From assembly GCA_023229795.1 (NCBI GenBank), contig JALNYP010000024.1, forward strand, positions 1-56,406: DNA of 56,406 nt, read 5' to 3'. Below the pieces are notes generated by a model. That model was not told where the DNA came from. It ran no database searches and worked only from the letters and a program-made list of their open reading frames with translations. Numbering within the stretch: position 1 is the first letter of the stretch; every line of letters begins with the position of its first letter. The translations under genes and the position numbers were made by a program. This document shows positions 8,494 through 16,779 of this stretch, piece after piece. Source of the DNA: Syntrophobacterales bacterium (GTDB taxonomy: Bacteria > Desulfobacterota > Desulfobaccia > Desulfobaccales > 0-14-0-80-60-11).

Positions 8494-8834
8494 GGCTTGT
8501 ATCCGTACTTCATGGCCATGGTCCGGCTGGCTTTTACCGTGGCCTGGGCCTCTTGCTCCTGGGTCGCCGACACGCAGACCCCCGACTTGATTTGCTCGAA
8601 TATGGCCTTGGCAATCTTGATGGCGGCCATCACCGCACTCACCTCGGCGCTGGCGGTCAAAGTGCTCAGGAAGGCCAACACTGAGTCGGCATTGGCCGCG
8701 TAGTTCGCCGCGTCCGCCACCTCCTGCGCGGTGGGGGAACAAAAAGCGGTTTTCAAGGTTTGGCACCCCATCAGGGAGCCGCTCAGTATCCCCATGATGA
8801 TGCCGGCGATCATAAGTGTTCTCATGTTCCTCAT
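8490..8834 (-). CDS. prophage lipoprotein
   Basis: A 114-residue protein with an N-terminal hydrophobic segment and lipobox SGSLMGC (Cys about residue 24), so it is probably a membrane-anchored lipoprotein after signal peptidase II cleavage. The mature part is Ala-rich and helical (ADAANYAANADSVLAFLSTL) and has one further Cys in SGVCVSA. It overlaps the C1-peptidase start by four bases. It could be an o-spanin-like lysis lipoprotein or a superinfection-exclusion lipoprotein. No family was recognised. Confidence 0.65.
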   Translation of the reverse strand: MRNMRTLMIAGIIMGILSGSLMGCQTLKTAFCSPTAQEVADAANYAANADSVLAFLSTLTASAEVSAVMAAIKIAKAIFEQIKSGVCVSATQEQEAQATVKASRTMAMKYGYKP

Positions 8835-8893
8835 AAACCTCCTCCGGTAGGTGGATATTCGCCTTCCCTGACCCCGGGGCCGGGAAGAAAAGA

Positions 8894-10129
8894 TTAGCTG
8901 CTCTGTCCTTTATTTGCCGTTGGCGGCAGGCCGAATCTCTCCGCCACGTGCTCCATGCTCAGGGGCACCCCCATGGCCGCCAGGTTGCGATAAACCTCCG
9001 ACAGCGTCTTCAGGTCCTCTTCCTCCTCAAACCTGAACCGGAACCAGGGGATGGATTTATCCCAGCCGAAATTGAATCCCACCAGAGGCCGCAGCAACTG
9101 CTCCCTCAGGGTGGCGGCCAGGGCTTGGGCGTCGGCCTCCACCAGATCCCGGCGCACCTGGCCGTGCACCGTGGCCGCGGCATAAGTCCCCGTTGACCCC
9201 GCGGTATCCGTGGTCAGGGTCTGACCCAGGACTGCTTTGGACATCTCCCGGTTGCAAAATTCCGCCATAAGCTGGTAGGGATTTACTCCCGCGGACCGCG
9301 AGGTGGCTTCCACAAATTCGATCTCCGTGCTCTTGCTGATCACCCCCGCGGCATCCGATCCCAGGTTGCGGATAGCCTGCACCAGAGAGTCGCGGTCCGC
9401 CGGAGACGCGGTGGGATCGTACTTCCCCAGCCGCAGGGGCATACCGAAGACCTCGTTGAACGCCGCCCAATCCTTCAAGGCAAAATTCTTGAGCAGGTAC
9501 ATCCAACCGACTACCCTGAGAACTCCCGCCCGGGTGGCGCCGCCGCTCCTGGCCTTATAGCGGTGATAGATGACCTTCCACGGCGGCGGCGCCACCCCTT
9601 GCCAGCGGGCTTCGGCAGTCAGAAGGCGCGGTTGCAGTTGTTCGTCAAACGTCACTTTTTTCTGGGGGATCCACCTGAGTCCTTCGACCCGGGCCTGGCC
9701 CTCTGTCACCTCCCAGAAGATTTCACTCAGGGCAAACCCCTTGCCGATGGCGTCCAGGAGGTCCAGGCAGGCCTCCTCCAGGTTGGGGATGCTATAGACC
9801 ATCTCCCCCACCAGGGCCGCAATGCGCTCATCCTCCGGGGTCTTGGCATAGGGCAGCACCTCGTAATCCTTGCCCAGGACCGCCATTTTCCGGGTTTGGA
9901 GAATCGCCGTCAGATGGGCGTCCTTTTCCTCCATCTCCTCAAACAGCTCCATCTGGCGATAAATATTGCCTTGATCCGCCTCCCGGAAGATTTCCGCCAG
10001 CCGGTTGGGAGTCAACCCCACGCTGGGGTAGCTGCTCCAGCGTTCTGCCAGGCTGACGGCCGACAACTCCCGCCTTTCCGGCTTCAAGGTGTCTTTAAAC
10101 AGCCTCCCGAAATAATCCTTCAGCCCCAT
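8894..10129 (-). CDS. Mu gp29-like portal protein (DUF935)
   Basis: A 411-residue protein. I chose the ATG at 10129 (MGLKDYFGRLF) because AGGAGAG lies five bases upstream; a longer reading to 10210 has no ribosome site. The DUF935 pattern is clear: LAEIFREADQGNIYRQMELF, EKDAHLTAILQTRKMAVLG, LDAIGKGFALSEIFWE, then KNFALKDWAAFNEVFGMPLR and SKAVLGQTLTTD. The portal is the dodecameric channel through which the genome is packaged and ejected. It follows the large terminase directly, as in Mu. Confidence 0.88.
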   Translation of the reverse strand: MGLKDYFGRLFKDTLKPERRELSAVSLAERWSSYPSVGLTPNRLAEIFREADQGNIYRQMELFEEMEEKDAHLTAILQTRKMAVLGKDYEVLPYAKTPEDERIAALVGEMVYSIPNLEEACLDLLDAIGKGFALSEIFWEVTEGQARVEGLRWIPQKKVTFDEQLQPRLLTAEARWQGVAPPPWKVIYHRYKARSGGATRAGVLRVVGWMYLLKNFALKDWAAFNEVFGMPLRLGKYDPTASPADRDSLVQAIRNLGSDAAGVISKSTEIEFVEATSRSAGVNPYQLMAEFCNREMSKAVLGQTLTTDTAGSTGTYAAATVHGQVRRDLVEADAQALAATLREQLLRPLVGFNFGWDKSIPWFRFRFEEEEDLKTLSEVYRNLAAMGVPLSMEHVAERFGLPPTANKGQSS

Positions 10130-10236
10130 GGTCTCTCCTAACTGCGAGCTAAATTCATTAAGCCCTTGCGCAATTGATTTTGCTATTTGCCACTCATCAC
10201 TCACGCTCACTGCTAACCGCTAATTGCTAACCGCTC

Positions 10237-11766
10237 CTAAAAGGCCCCTCGACACTGAAAGTGTCGCTTCTTCACTGAGACGAATTCTGGCGCCGCGTTC
10301 CCTGAAGGGAGGCTCTGAGCCAGGTTTACCGCCCCTTCCAGGGCATCCGGCCCGTCATCGTGCAGTGTCCGGGACGGGAAGTAGAGCAGTTGCTCCACTA
10401 AGAGTTCCTGGTCCGAATGTCCCCGAATGAAGCGCAGCTTGCCGCGCTCCAGGAACGGGGACAGGCTGGCCACCCGGGTCTCTTTGGCGATCCGGTGGGT
10501 GACCCCCTTGACGGGCAGAAACTGGCCCCGCTCCTTCCCGATCCGGTCGAACTCCTTGAGCAGCAGCCGCTGGAAGAGATTGTCTTCCACTCCCACCATT
10601 TGATAGCCGAACTGCTGGTGCCGGTTGAAGATGGTGCGCAGGATCTGGTCCAGCGTGGTCTTCTGGATCACCGCATCCATCACGTAGAGCGACATCTCCT
10701 GTTGGTCCCAGCCCAGGGTGATAAAGGCCTTGTAATCCGAGCTGGCTCCGGTCTCCAGAGAAGGATCGAAGAACCCCACCACCGTCAGGGTCCGGTCTTT
10801 CAGAATGTCCGGGTGGTAGTAATGAATCCAGTCCTCCTTGAAGAAACCGCCCTCCGGAGTCGGTTCATTCATCTTTTCCCGGTTGAAGGCCACGGTCCCC
10901 ATCAACTGTTTCTGCAGCTTGATCCGGGCTACCGGATGCCGGGCCTCCCACAGGGAGCTGCCGTCTTCATTAAGGGCCCGATAGAGGCGCCGCTGGAAAT
11001 GGCAGTAAGGTTCGTCCGGGCTGGTGAGCATCAGGTGCAGGGCGCTGTGCCACCGCAGGATGGTGCCGATGATCATCAGGGTGCCCCCGGCATCCATGGA
11101 GGGATAAACCGCGGACTTCACCCAATCCAGGATGGAGCTGACGATGTCCGGATTGCGCACGTTGTTGTCATTTTCCAGGTCATCCAGGATGACCAGGTCG
11201 GGACGCCACTGCTTGTGCTTCAGGCCCCGGAGGCGTTGCCCCCGGCCCCGGGCCTTCACCCTGACGTCATTCAAGGTGATGAAATCGTCGACGGCCCGGT
11301 TGCCCTTGACCAACTCGCCGAAATCCTGTTGCAGTCGTTCGTTGTAAAGCAGTTCCAGGTAGATGTAGCCGGTGAGATCGGAAGCCAGGTCCTCGGTATC
11401 GCTGCCGATCAGGATGAAATGGCGTTTGCGGAAACAGATCTGCTGGAGCACGTAGCCAAAGCTGCACACCGTGGATTTGGCAAACTCCCGGGGCGCGGCC
11501 ACCGCGATGGGCGTTACCGCCTGCTCGCTGCGGTTCTCCAGCATCTGCACCAGGTCATGGTGGAAGGGCGCCGGGGCATGGGAAAAATAATGAGGCAGGT
11601 ACGTACGGCAGAAATACAAGGGATCGGCCGCAGCCCGCGTCAGCCGCTGCTTCTGCTTGTCTTCGCTGTCGGCCCAGAAGGGCATCACCTCCAGCGACAG
11701 CCGCATGAGAATTTTATCGGCCCGCTGGCGAAACGCGGCTTTGGTGAGCTTCTTATTTAAGTTCAT
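10237..11766 (-). CDS. phage terminase large subunit (Mu gp28-like)
   Basis: A 509-residue packaging ATPase/nuclease. The N-terminal ATPase has a deviant Walker A (VAAPREFAKST, about residues 88-98) and Walker B (PDLVILDDLEND, about 190-200), followed by a MIIGTILRW coupling segment. The nuclease half contains VVGFFDPSLETGASSDY and ends with the Asp-containing HDDGPDALEGAVNLA motif. These are the normal landmarks of a headful packaging terminase, and the full length is present. It lies upstream of the portal gene and downstream of a small-terminase candidate. Confidence 0.85.
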   Translation of the reverse strand: MNLNKKLTKAAFRQRADKILMRLSLEVMPFWADSEDKQKQRLTRAAADPLYFCRTYLPHYFSHAPAPFHHDLVQMLENRSEQAVTPIAVAAPREFAKSTVCSFGYVLQQICFRKRHFILIGSDTEDLASDLTGYIYLELLYNERLQQDFGELVKGNRAVDDFITLNDVRVKARGRGQRLRGLKHKQWRPDLVILDDLENDNNVRNPDIVSSILDWVKSAVYPSMDAGGTLMIIGTILRWHSALHLMLTSPDEPYCHFQRRLYRALNEDGSSLWEARHPVARIKLQKQLMGTVAFNREKMNEPTPEGGFFKEDWIHYYHPDILKDRTLTVVGFFDPSLETGASSDYKAFITLGWDQQEMSLYVMDAVIQKTTLDQILRTIFNRHQQFGYQMVGVEDNLFQRLLLKEFDRIGKERGQFLPVKGVTHRIAKETRVASLSPFLERGKLRFIRGHSDQELLVEQLLYFPSRTLHDDGPDALEGAVNLAQSLPSGNAAPEFVSVKKRHFQCRGAF

Positions 11767-11905
11767 TGCACGTCCTTGTGCTCGTGAAACCGGCCTCGTG
11801 CCGGTGGGGCAGGCTTCTAGGCCCGGTGGGGCAGCCTGCCATCATCTATGCTTTTCTGGTTCTCAGTGACAGCCCGATGCTGCCGGCGTTTACCTGCCTC
11901 CTCTC

Positions 11906-12376
11906 TCACACTTCTTCTTCCAGTTGCCGGAAAAACTCTTGCACCCGAAAGGAGATGCGCTTGAGCTCCTCTTGATCCGTGACCCCGGCCCGCAAGAAAT
12001 CGCTGAATCGGTCCATTACTTCCAGGGCCGCCGCCCGAATATCCCAGCCCTGGCTGCACAGGCGGTCCAGCAGGGTCACCATCTTGGTGAGTTCATCCAG
12101 GTCTGGGGGTTTTAGGTCCCCGGTAGCAATGAGACGCCCGGCTTTTTCCCGCAGGAGGCCTTTCAAGGCTTCTCCCAGCCAGCGGGGCGACACCGGTACC
12201 TGCCGCCGCTTTTCGTCCCATTGTCCTTCTTGGCGCCAGCGCTTCAGGGTCTGAAGCGCTACAGGGAGGAGGTCCTGAATCTCCTCCAGCTCCTTGCCGG
12301 CCAGGAAGAGTGATTGGGCATCCTCCCAATAGAGGTCCCGCTTCCCTCTCCCGCTTTTCTTTCTGATCTCCGCCAT
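11906..12376 (-). CDS. probable terminase small subunit (Mu gp27/DUF1804-like)
   Basis: A 156-residue protein from the ATG at 12376 (MAEIRKKSGRGKRDLYW). A GTG at 12418 would add 14 residues, and neither start has a strong ribosome site. The N-terminal third looks like a DNA-binding helix-turn-helix (AQSLFLAGKELEEIQDLL, ALQTLKRWRQEGQWDEKRR). The rest is helical and ends in an acidic coiled coil (VQEFFRQLEEEV). HTH plus coiled coil directly upstream of the large terminase is the small-terminase arrangement of Mu-like phages. The 139-base gap before the large subunit holds only degenerate repeat. Confidence 0.65.
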   Translation of the reverse strand: MAEIRKKSGRGKRDLYWEDAQSLFLAGKELEEIQDLLPVALQTLKRWRQEGQWDEKRRQVPVSPRWLGEALKGLLREKAGRLIATGDLKPPDLDELTKMVTLLDRLCSQGWDIRAAALEVMDRFSDFLRAGVTDQEELKRISFRVQEFFRQLEEEV

Positions 12377-12560
12377 GGTGGTCTGGGTATACGCCAGAAT
12401 GCCTCTAACCTCCAGCACACCTGCAACAGGTGTCCCTCAGCTCTAAATTCGTTTTGCTCCCGTCACTCATTCCAACCCCTCTGTATATCCGCGCCATGGA
12501 AAATTTCCCGACTCACTAAAGCCACTAACAAAATCCTAAGGCTGAAATTCAACCAATCCC

Positions 12561-12617
12561 ACCGGTGGCACAGGCTTTCCAGCCTGTGCGGCCCGCCGGC
12601 TGAAGCCTGCGGCTGCC
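12561..12617. repeat. intergenic palindromic repeat, family B, longer copy
   Basis: It contains the same GGCACAGGCT/AGCCTGTGC palindrome as 1201-1230, extended by a second small palindrome (GCCGGCTGAAGCCTGCGGC). It lies between the HTH gene at 12645 and the small-terminase candidate. Confidence 0.65.
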
Positions 12618-12644
12618 TGAAGACAACTACTTTTCCGAAGCTCC

Positions 12645-12818
12645 TTAATAAGCTTCATTCACTTTGTCCCGGACCGCGCTTTCCAGAATCCGCACCGTGC
12701 CCCCCGTGATCTTGACGCCTTTGAGTTTGCCTTCCCAGAACCAGCGGTACACCGTGGATCGGGACACCGCCAGGCGACTGGCCACTTCCCGGGGCCGCAT
12801 CAAACGCTCTTGAGCCAT
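12645..12818 (-). CDS. excisionase-type HTH DNA-binding protein
   Basis: A 57-residue protein from ATG at 12818 behind GGAG. The core RPREVASRLAVSRSTVYRWF followed by WEGKLKGVKITGG is the MerR/excisionase winged HTH (helix_turn_helix_17 pattern), probably a DNA-bending regulator. It is transcribed in the same direction as the prophage late genes and is the last gene on that strand before the host-type ftsH. It may regulate the phage block or be an orphan recombination directionality factor, since no integrase is seen. Confidence 0.7.
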   Translation of the reverse strand: MAQERLMRPREVASRLAVSRSTVYRWFWEGKLKGVKITGGTVRILESAVRDKVNEAY

Positions 12819-13407
12819 CTCTTTTTCTCCTTTTCTAATAAAGCTACGCCGATTCCTTTCAAGATTTGTGCAGCCCGCGGGACGCCTGTCCTCTGCTGTC
12901 ACACAACCGGTGCGCATCGCTGCCTGAAGGTCTTTTATTGGTCCTCAGCGACCTTGACATGACTAAACCAATTCTTACAATTACCGCTTTCAATCCCTGT
13001 TGGGCAATTTGGCCGGCTGACCGCCTAAACGCTTATTAATTCGGCTGCCTCAGCCTCGGTTGAAGAGTTCCTGAGGCCAGGCACGTAGTGCTTAACGGTG
13101 GGGCCGGCCTCGACTCAAAATCTGAGCCCCGGGACGGGCATGACCATCTGGCGCGAGGCCTCAGCCGGTTGGAAAGGTCTGGAAGGAGGTTTGCAGGAGC
13201 AATCGGTCTAGGGGTATTTCCCCAATCCCTAGGGCTTTTGCAGGTGATACTTAAAAACCCCTCTAAATTTGCTAAATTTGATTTAAATTTAGCTAATATC
13301 TCCAGGTATGCGGAAGTAATAGCGTGGGGAAGATGGCCCGCCCCTTGCACAAAGTCTTGGCTGAATCTCCAGGGAAGGAAATTCTCTCACTGCAAGGAGG
13401 CAGTAAC
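12819..13407. other. 589-base gap between two HTH genes
   Basis: No coding region can be supported here. It begins GC-rich with fragments resembling degraded repeat and ends with an AT-rich stretch carrying three TAAATTT units and a perfect inverted repeat at 13271-13293. It may mark the right border of the prophage remnant, but no clear attachment-site duplication was found. Confidence 0.5.
13271..13293. promoter_or_regulatory. AT-rich perfect inverted repeat, operator candidate
   Basis: The arms GCTAAATTT and AAATTTAGC are separated by five bases (GATTT), and another TAAATTT precedes the left arm. It lies about 115 bases upstream of the plus-strand HTH gene at 13408, so it could be the binding site of one of the two neighbouring HTH proteins. 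There is no U-tract, so it is not a terminator. Confidence 0.4.
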
Positions 13408-13593
13408 ATGGGATTATTGCATCACAAGCGCTTTTTTCGCCCTGATGAGGCGGCTTCGATCCTGGCTCTCTCTCGCCGCACCGTCTATCGCATGATTCGC
13501 GACGGCAGAATTACTGGAGTCAAATGGGGCAAAGGCCCCTGGCGTATTCCCCGGGACAGTCTGGCCATTCTGTTGCCGGGAGAGAAGTTTTAG
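13408..13593 (+). CDS. excisionase-type HTH DNA-binding protein
   Basis: A 61-residue protein from ATG at 13408 behind a strong AAGGAGG. The core FFRPDEAASILALSRRTVYR then MIRDGRITGVKWGKGPWRI is an excisionase/MerR-like winged HTH, ending RDSLAILLPGEKF. It is divergent from the HTH gene at 12645 but clearly related in pattern. No integrase or transposase lies beside it, so the target is unknown. It may be a remnant of a mobile element boundary. Confidence 0.7.
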   Translation: MGLLHHKRFFRPDEAASILALSRRTVYRMIRDGRITGVKWGKGPWRIPRDSLAILLPGEKF

Positions 13594-13739
13594 ACTGACC
13601 TGATCAAACCTCATCACTATTCCGCACTACCGGACCCCGGGTCCCCTCGCAGCCCTCAAGCCAGGCTGCGAGCGGGGGCCGAGGCCCGGCGCCTCTCCCC
13701 TCGATCCCCGCCTGTCCTGGGCCAAATGCACAATTCACC

Positions 13740-13768
13740 TTGCTTTTTTCGACCATGAGCCTTAAAAT
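13740..13768 (+). promoter_or_regulatory. sigma-70-type promoter candidate for ftsH
   Basis: TTGCTT, a 17-base spacer and TAAAAT, ending 62 bases before the ftsH start. A second TATAAT lies at 13787-13792 but lacks a good -35 partner. Confidence 0.45.
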
Positions 13769-13830
13769 AATCTATGGTGAAACCGATATAATCGATATAT
13801 TTCTGGCAACTGCCTACGCTTAAGGACCCA

Positions 13831-15705
13831 ATGAATAACCGTTTAAGCCCATTTTATAAGAATATTGCCCTGTGGCTGCTCATTACCCTGGTAATGATCT
13901 TCCTGTTTAACTACTTCAACAGCGTCGAACACGCTCGGGGCAAGGCCACCATTAATTACACCAAGTTCGTCGATCTGGTTAAGGCCGGCAAGGTCACCAA
14001 GGTTACCCTCCAGGGCGACGAAATCTCCGGCGAAATGGAAGAGGGCAAGGCCTTCAAAAGCTTCTCCCCCTCCGACCCCGATCTGGTCAAACTCCTCCAG
14101 TCCAAGAAGGTGGAAATCACCGCCAAACCCAAGGACGATTCTCCCTGGTACACCACCCTCCTGGTCTCCTGGCTGCCCATGCTCATCCTGGTGGGCATCT
14201 GGATCTTCTTCATGCGGCAGATGCAGGCCGGCGGCGGCAAAGCTATGTCTTTCGGCAAAAGCCGGGCCCGCCTCATGACGGAAAACACCGTCAAGATCAC
14301 CTTCGCGGACGTGGCCGGTATTGAAGAAGCCAAGGATGAAGTGTCGGAAATCATCGATTTTCTTAAAGACCCCAAGAAGTTCACCCGCCTGGGGGGCCGC
14401 ATCCCCAAGGGCGTGCTTCTGGTGGGCGCGCCGGGCACCGGCAAAACCCTCCTGGCCCGGGCCATTGCGGGGGAAGCCGGCGTCCCCTTCTTCAGCATCA
14501 GCGGCTCCGACTTCGTCGAGATGTTCGTGGGCGTGGGCGCCGCCCGGGTACGCGACCTGTTTATTCAGGGCAAGAAAAATGCCCCCTGCATTATCTTTAT
14601 CGATGAAATCGATGCTGTGGGCCGCCACCGCGGCGCCGGTTTGGGCGGTGGTCACGATGAGCGGGAACAGACTCTGAACCAGCTTCTGGTCGAAATGGAC
14701 GGCTTTGAGGCCAATGAAGGCGTGATCCTCATTGCCGCTACCAACCGCCCGGACGTCCTGGACCCGGCCCTGCTGCGGCCCGGCCGCTTCGACCGCCAGG
14801 TGGTGGTCCCGGTCCCCGACGTTAAGGGGCGGGAAGCCATCCTCAATGTTCACACCCGGCGTACACCTCTGGCCGACACCGTCGATCTGTCCATCCTGGC
14901 CCGGGGGACTCCCGGATTTTCCGGCGCCGACCTCGAGAACCTGGCCAACGAAGCCGCTCTCTTAGCGGCCCGGCGCGGCAGCGATGTGGTCACCATGCCC
15001 GACTTCGAACAGGCTAAAGATAAGGTCCTCATGGGCACCGAACGGCGCAGCCTCATTTTGACTGAACAGGAACGCTGCAACACCGCCTATCACGAGGCCG
15101 GTCATACCCTCGTAGCCAGGTCCATCCCGGGCACCGACCCCATTCACAAGGTCACCATCATTCCCCGGGGCCGGGCCTTAGGGCTGACTCAGCAATTACC
15201 CATAGATGAGCGGCACACCTACCCCAAGGAATACCTGGTTTCCACTCTCACGGTGTTGCTGGGGGGCCGGGCCGCCGAGGAACTGATCTTTCAGCATTTT
15301 ACCACCGGCGCCGGCAACGACCTGGAACGGGCCACCGATCTGGCCCGCAAGATGGTCTGTAACTGGGGCATGAGCGATGAGTTGGGCCCCGTTACTTTCG
15401 GGAAACGGGACGAGCACATCTTCCTGGGCCGGGAGATCTCCCAGGCCAAGGATTTCAGCGAAGAGACCGCCCGGGTCATCGACCACGCCATTAAGAACCT
15501 GGTCTTCGGCTCCTACCGGCAGGCCAAAGATGTGCTGACCGCCAATCGGGACCAGCTCGAAGCCCTGGCCCATGCCCTTCTCGAAAAAGAGACCCTGGAC
15601 ACCATCGAAATCGAGCGCATCATCAATTCTTGTGCAAGACCGGCGGCACCCTCGGAAAATCCGGAAGTCGAAACCCAACTGCCCCTCAGTCTTCAACAGG
15701 CTTAA
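13831..15705 (+). CDS. ftsH: ATP-dependent zinc metalloprotease FtsH
   Basis: A 624-residue membrane protease that degrades misfolded and regulatory proteins. Two transmembrane segments (about residues 11-28 and 108-128) flank a periplasmic domain. The AAA+ domain has Walker A GAPGTGKT (199-206), Walker B IIFIDEID and the second region of homology ending RPGRFDR. The zinc site HEAGH is at 421-425. Length and order match the FtsH family fully. The stop is two bases before folP, so they form an operon; ftsH-folP linkage is common in deltaproteobacteria. Confidence 0.97.
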   Translation: MNNRLSPFYKNIALWLLITLVMIFLFNYFNSVEHARGKATINYTKFVDLVKAGKVTKVTLQGDEISGEMEEGKAFKSFSPSDPDLVKLLQSKKVEITAKPKDDSPWYTTLLVSWLPMLILVGIWIFFMRQMQAGGGKAMSFGKSRARLMTENTVKITFADVAGIEEAKDEVSEIIDFLKDPKKFTRLGGRIPKGVLLVGAPGTGKTLLARAIAGEAGVPFFSISGSDFVEMFVGVGAARVRDLFIQGKKNAPCIIFIDEIDAVGRHRGAGLGGGHDEREQTLNQLLVEMDGFEANEGVILIAATNRPDVLDPALLRPGRFDRQVVVPVPDVKGREAILNVHTRRTPLADTVDLSILARGTPGFSGADLENLANEAALLAARRGSDVVTMPDFEQAKDKVLMGTERRSLILTEQERCNTAYHEAGHTLVARSIPGTDPIHKVTIIPRGRALGLTQQLPIDERHTYPKEYLVSTLTVLLGGRAAEELIFQHFTTGAGNDLERATDLARKMVCNWGMSDELGPVTFGKRDEHIFLGREISQAKDFSEETARVIDHAIKNLVFGSYRQAKDVLTANRDQLEALAHALLEKETLDTIEIERIINSCARPAAPSENPEVETQLPLSLQQA

Positions 15706-15707
15706 GC

Positions 15708-16598
15708 ATGGCCGGCCTGACGCACTCCTCCGGCCTTGCGGAGATTCCTGAGCGCCGCCGTATTTGGGCGGCGCTCTTGGGTGCGCCTCGCCCCTTGATT
15801 ATGGGGGTGCTTAATATCACCCCCGATTCCTTTACCGATGGCGGTCTCTTCTTTGATTACGCCGCGGCCCTGGCCCAGGCCCGCTCCCTGGTGGCGGCAG
15901 GCGCCGACCTCCTTGACATCGGCGGCGAATCCACCCGGCCTTTTGCCGATCCCGTGCCTTTGAGCGAAGAGCTCCGCCGCGTCGTGCCGGTTATCGAGGC
16001 CCTGGCTCCCGAAATCACCATCCCCATTTCCATCGATACTTACAAGGCCGAGGTGGCTCGGGCCGCCCTGGACGCGGGCGCCGCGGTGATCAACGATATC
16101 AGCGCCCTGCGCTTCGATCCCGGGATGGCTGCCCTGGCCGCCGCATATCAGGCCCCGGTGATCTTGATGCACATGCAGGGCACCCCCCGGGACATGCAGC
16201 GCCAGCCGCACTATGATGACTTGATGGGCGAGATCAAGGCGTTTTTTCGGGAACGGCTGGATTTCGCCCTCTCCCAGGGGATTCCCCAGGACCTGTTGGT
16301 CCTGGACCCCGGCATCGGCTTCGGCAAGACCGGGGAACACAACCTGGAGATTCTGAACCGTCTGGATGAGTTCCTGGACCTGGGATATCCTCTCCTGATC
16401 GGCCCCTCCCGCAAAGCCTTTATTGGCCGCATCACCGGGCAGCCCGCCGGAGAGGAGCGCGACATCGGCACCCTGGCGGCTCTGGCCGTGTCGGTGCTGC
16501 GCGGGGCCCGCCTGATTCGCACCCACAACGTGGCCTATGCCCGTCAGTTCCTCGCCGTACTGGATGCCATTCGCTCCGTCCCGGGCGGAACTTGGTAG
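15708..16598 (+). CDS. folP: dihydropteroate synthase
   Basis: A 296-residue enzyme of folate synthesis that joins p-aminobenzoate to dihydropterin pyrophosphate. The start is the ATG at 15708, two bases after ftsH. Signature motifs are present: MGVLNITPDSFTDGG near the N-terminus, DLLDIGGESTRP, INDISALRFD, LMHMQGTPRDMQ, LDPGIGFGKTGEHN and GPSRKAFIG. The stop TAG lies inside an intergenic palindromic repeat (family A), which may have changed the C-terminus slightly (it ends SVPGGTW). Confidence 0.95.
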   Translation: MAGLTHSSGLAEIPERRRIWAALLGAPRPLIMGVLNITPDSFTDGGLFFDYAAALAQARSLVAAGADLLDIGGESTRPFADPVPLSEELRRVVPVIEALAPEITIPISIDTYKAEVARAALDAGAAVINDISALRFDPGMAALAAAYQAPVILMHMQGTPRDMQRQPHYDDLMGEIKAFFRERLDFALSQGIPQDLLVLDPGIGFGKTGEHNLEILNRLDEFLDLGYPLLIGPSRKAFIGRITGQPAGEERDIGTLAALAVSVLRGARLIRTHNVAYARQFLAVLDAIRSVPGGTW

Positions 16599-16620
16599 GG
16601 CGGGCGTCCCCGTCCGCCGC
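16594..16620. repeat. intergenic palindromic repeat, family A, supplies folP stop
   Basis: GTAGGGCGGGCGTCCCCGTC followed by CGCCGC. The TAG of folP (16596-16598) is the second to fourth base of the repeat, suggesting the element landed at or replaced the original gene end. Confidence 0.65.
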
Positions 16621-16683
16621 TCTCCAGGCCGGTTAATAGCCGTCCCCGGTGTGTTTTTGAGCCCAGTCGGTTAACGTTTTTTG

Positions 16684-16709
16684 CCCTTATCCTTTCCAAA
16701 GGATAAGGG
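16684..16709. promoter_or_regulatory. perfect 12-bp-arm inverted repeat in cdaA leader
   Basis: The arms CCCTTATCCTTT and AAAGGATAAGGG are separated by CC, 70 bases upstream of cdaA. There is no U-tract after it on either strand, so it is not a standard terminator. It may be an operator or an RNA hairpin in the cdaA 5' leader. Confidence 0.5.
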
Positions 16710-16779
16710 TGGAGACGCCTGAGGGGCCCAAGACTGCCTCCACTTCAGTCTCCGGAAAGGACGAGACCCCGACCCGACC

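Noticed and set aside
8749..8766. Upstream extension of the C1 peptidase to 8766
   Set aside because: The added 91 residues are out-of-frame shadow of the lipoprotein gene; the GTG at 8493 with GTGA overlap gives the normal C1 opening.
10417..11760. 447-residue plus-strand reading frame opposite the terminase gene
   Set aside because: It is the antisense shadow of the clear terminase gene; GC-rich third codon positions keep the other strand open.
16684..16709. Inverted repeat as a Rho-independent terminator of ftsH-folP
   Set aside because: The stem is not followed by a U-tract on the plus strand; T residues lie before it, not after.
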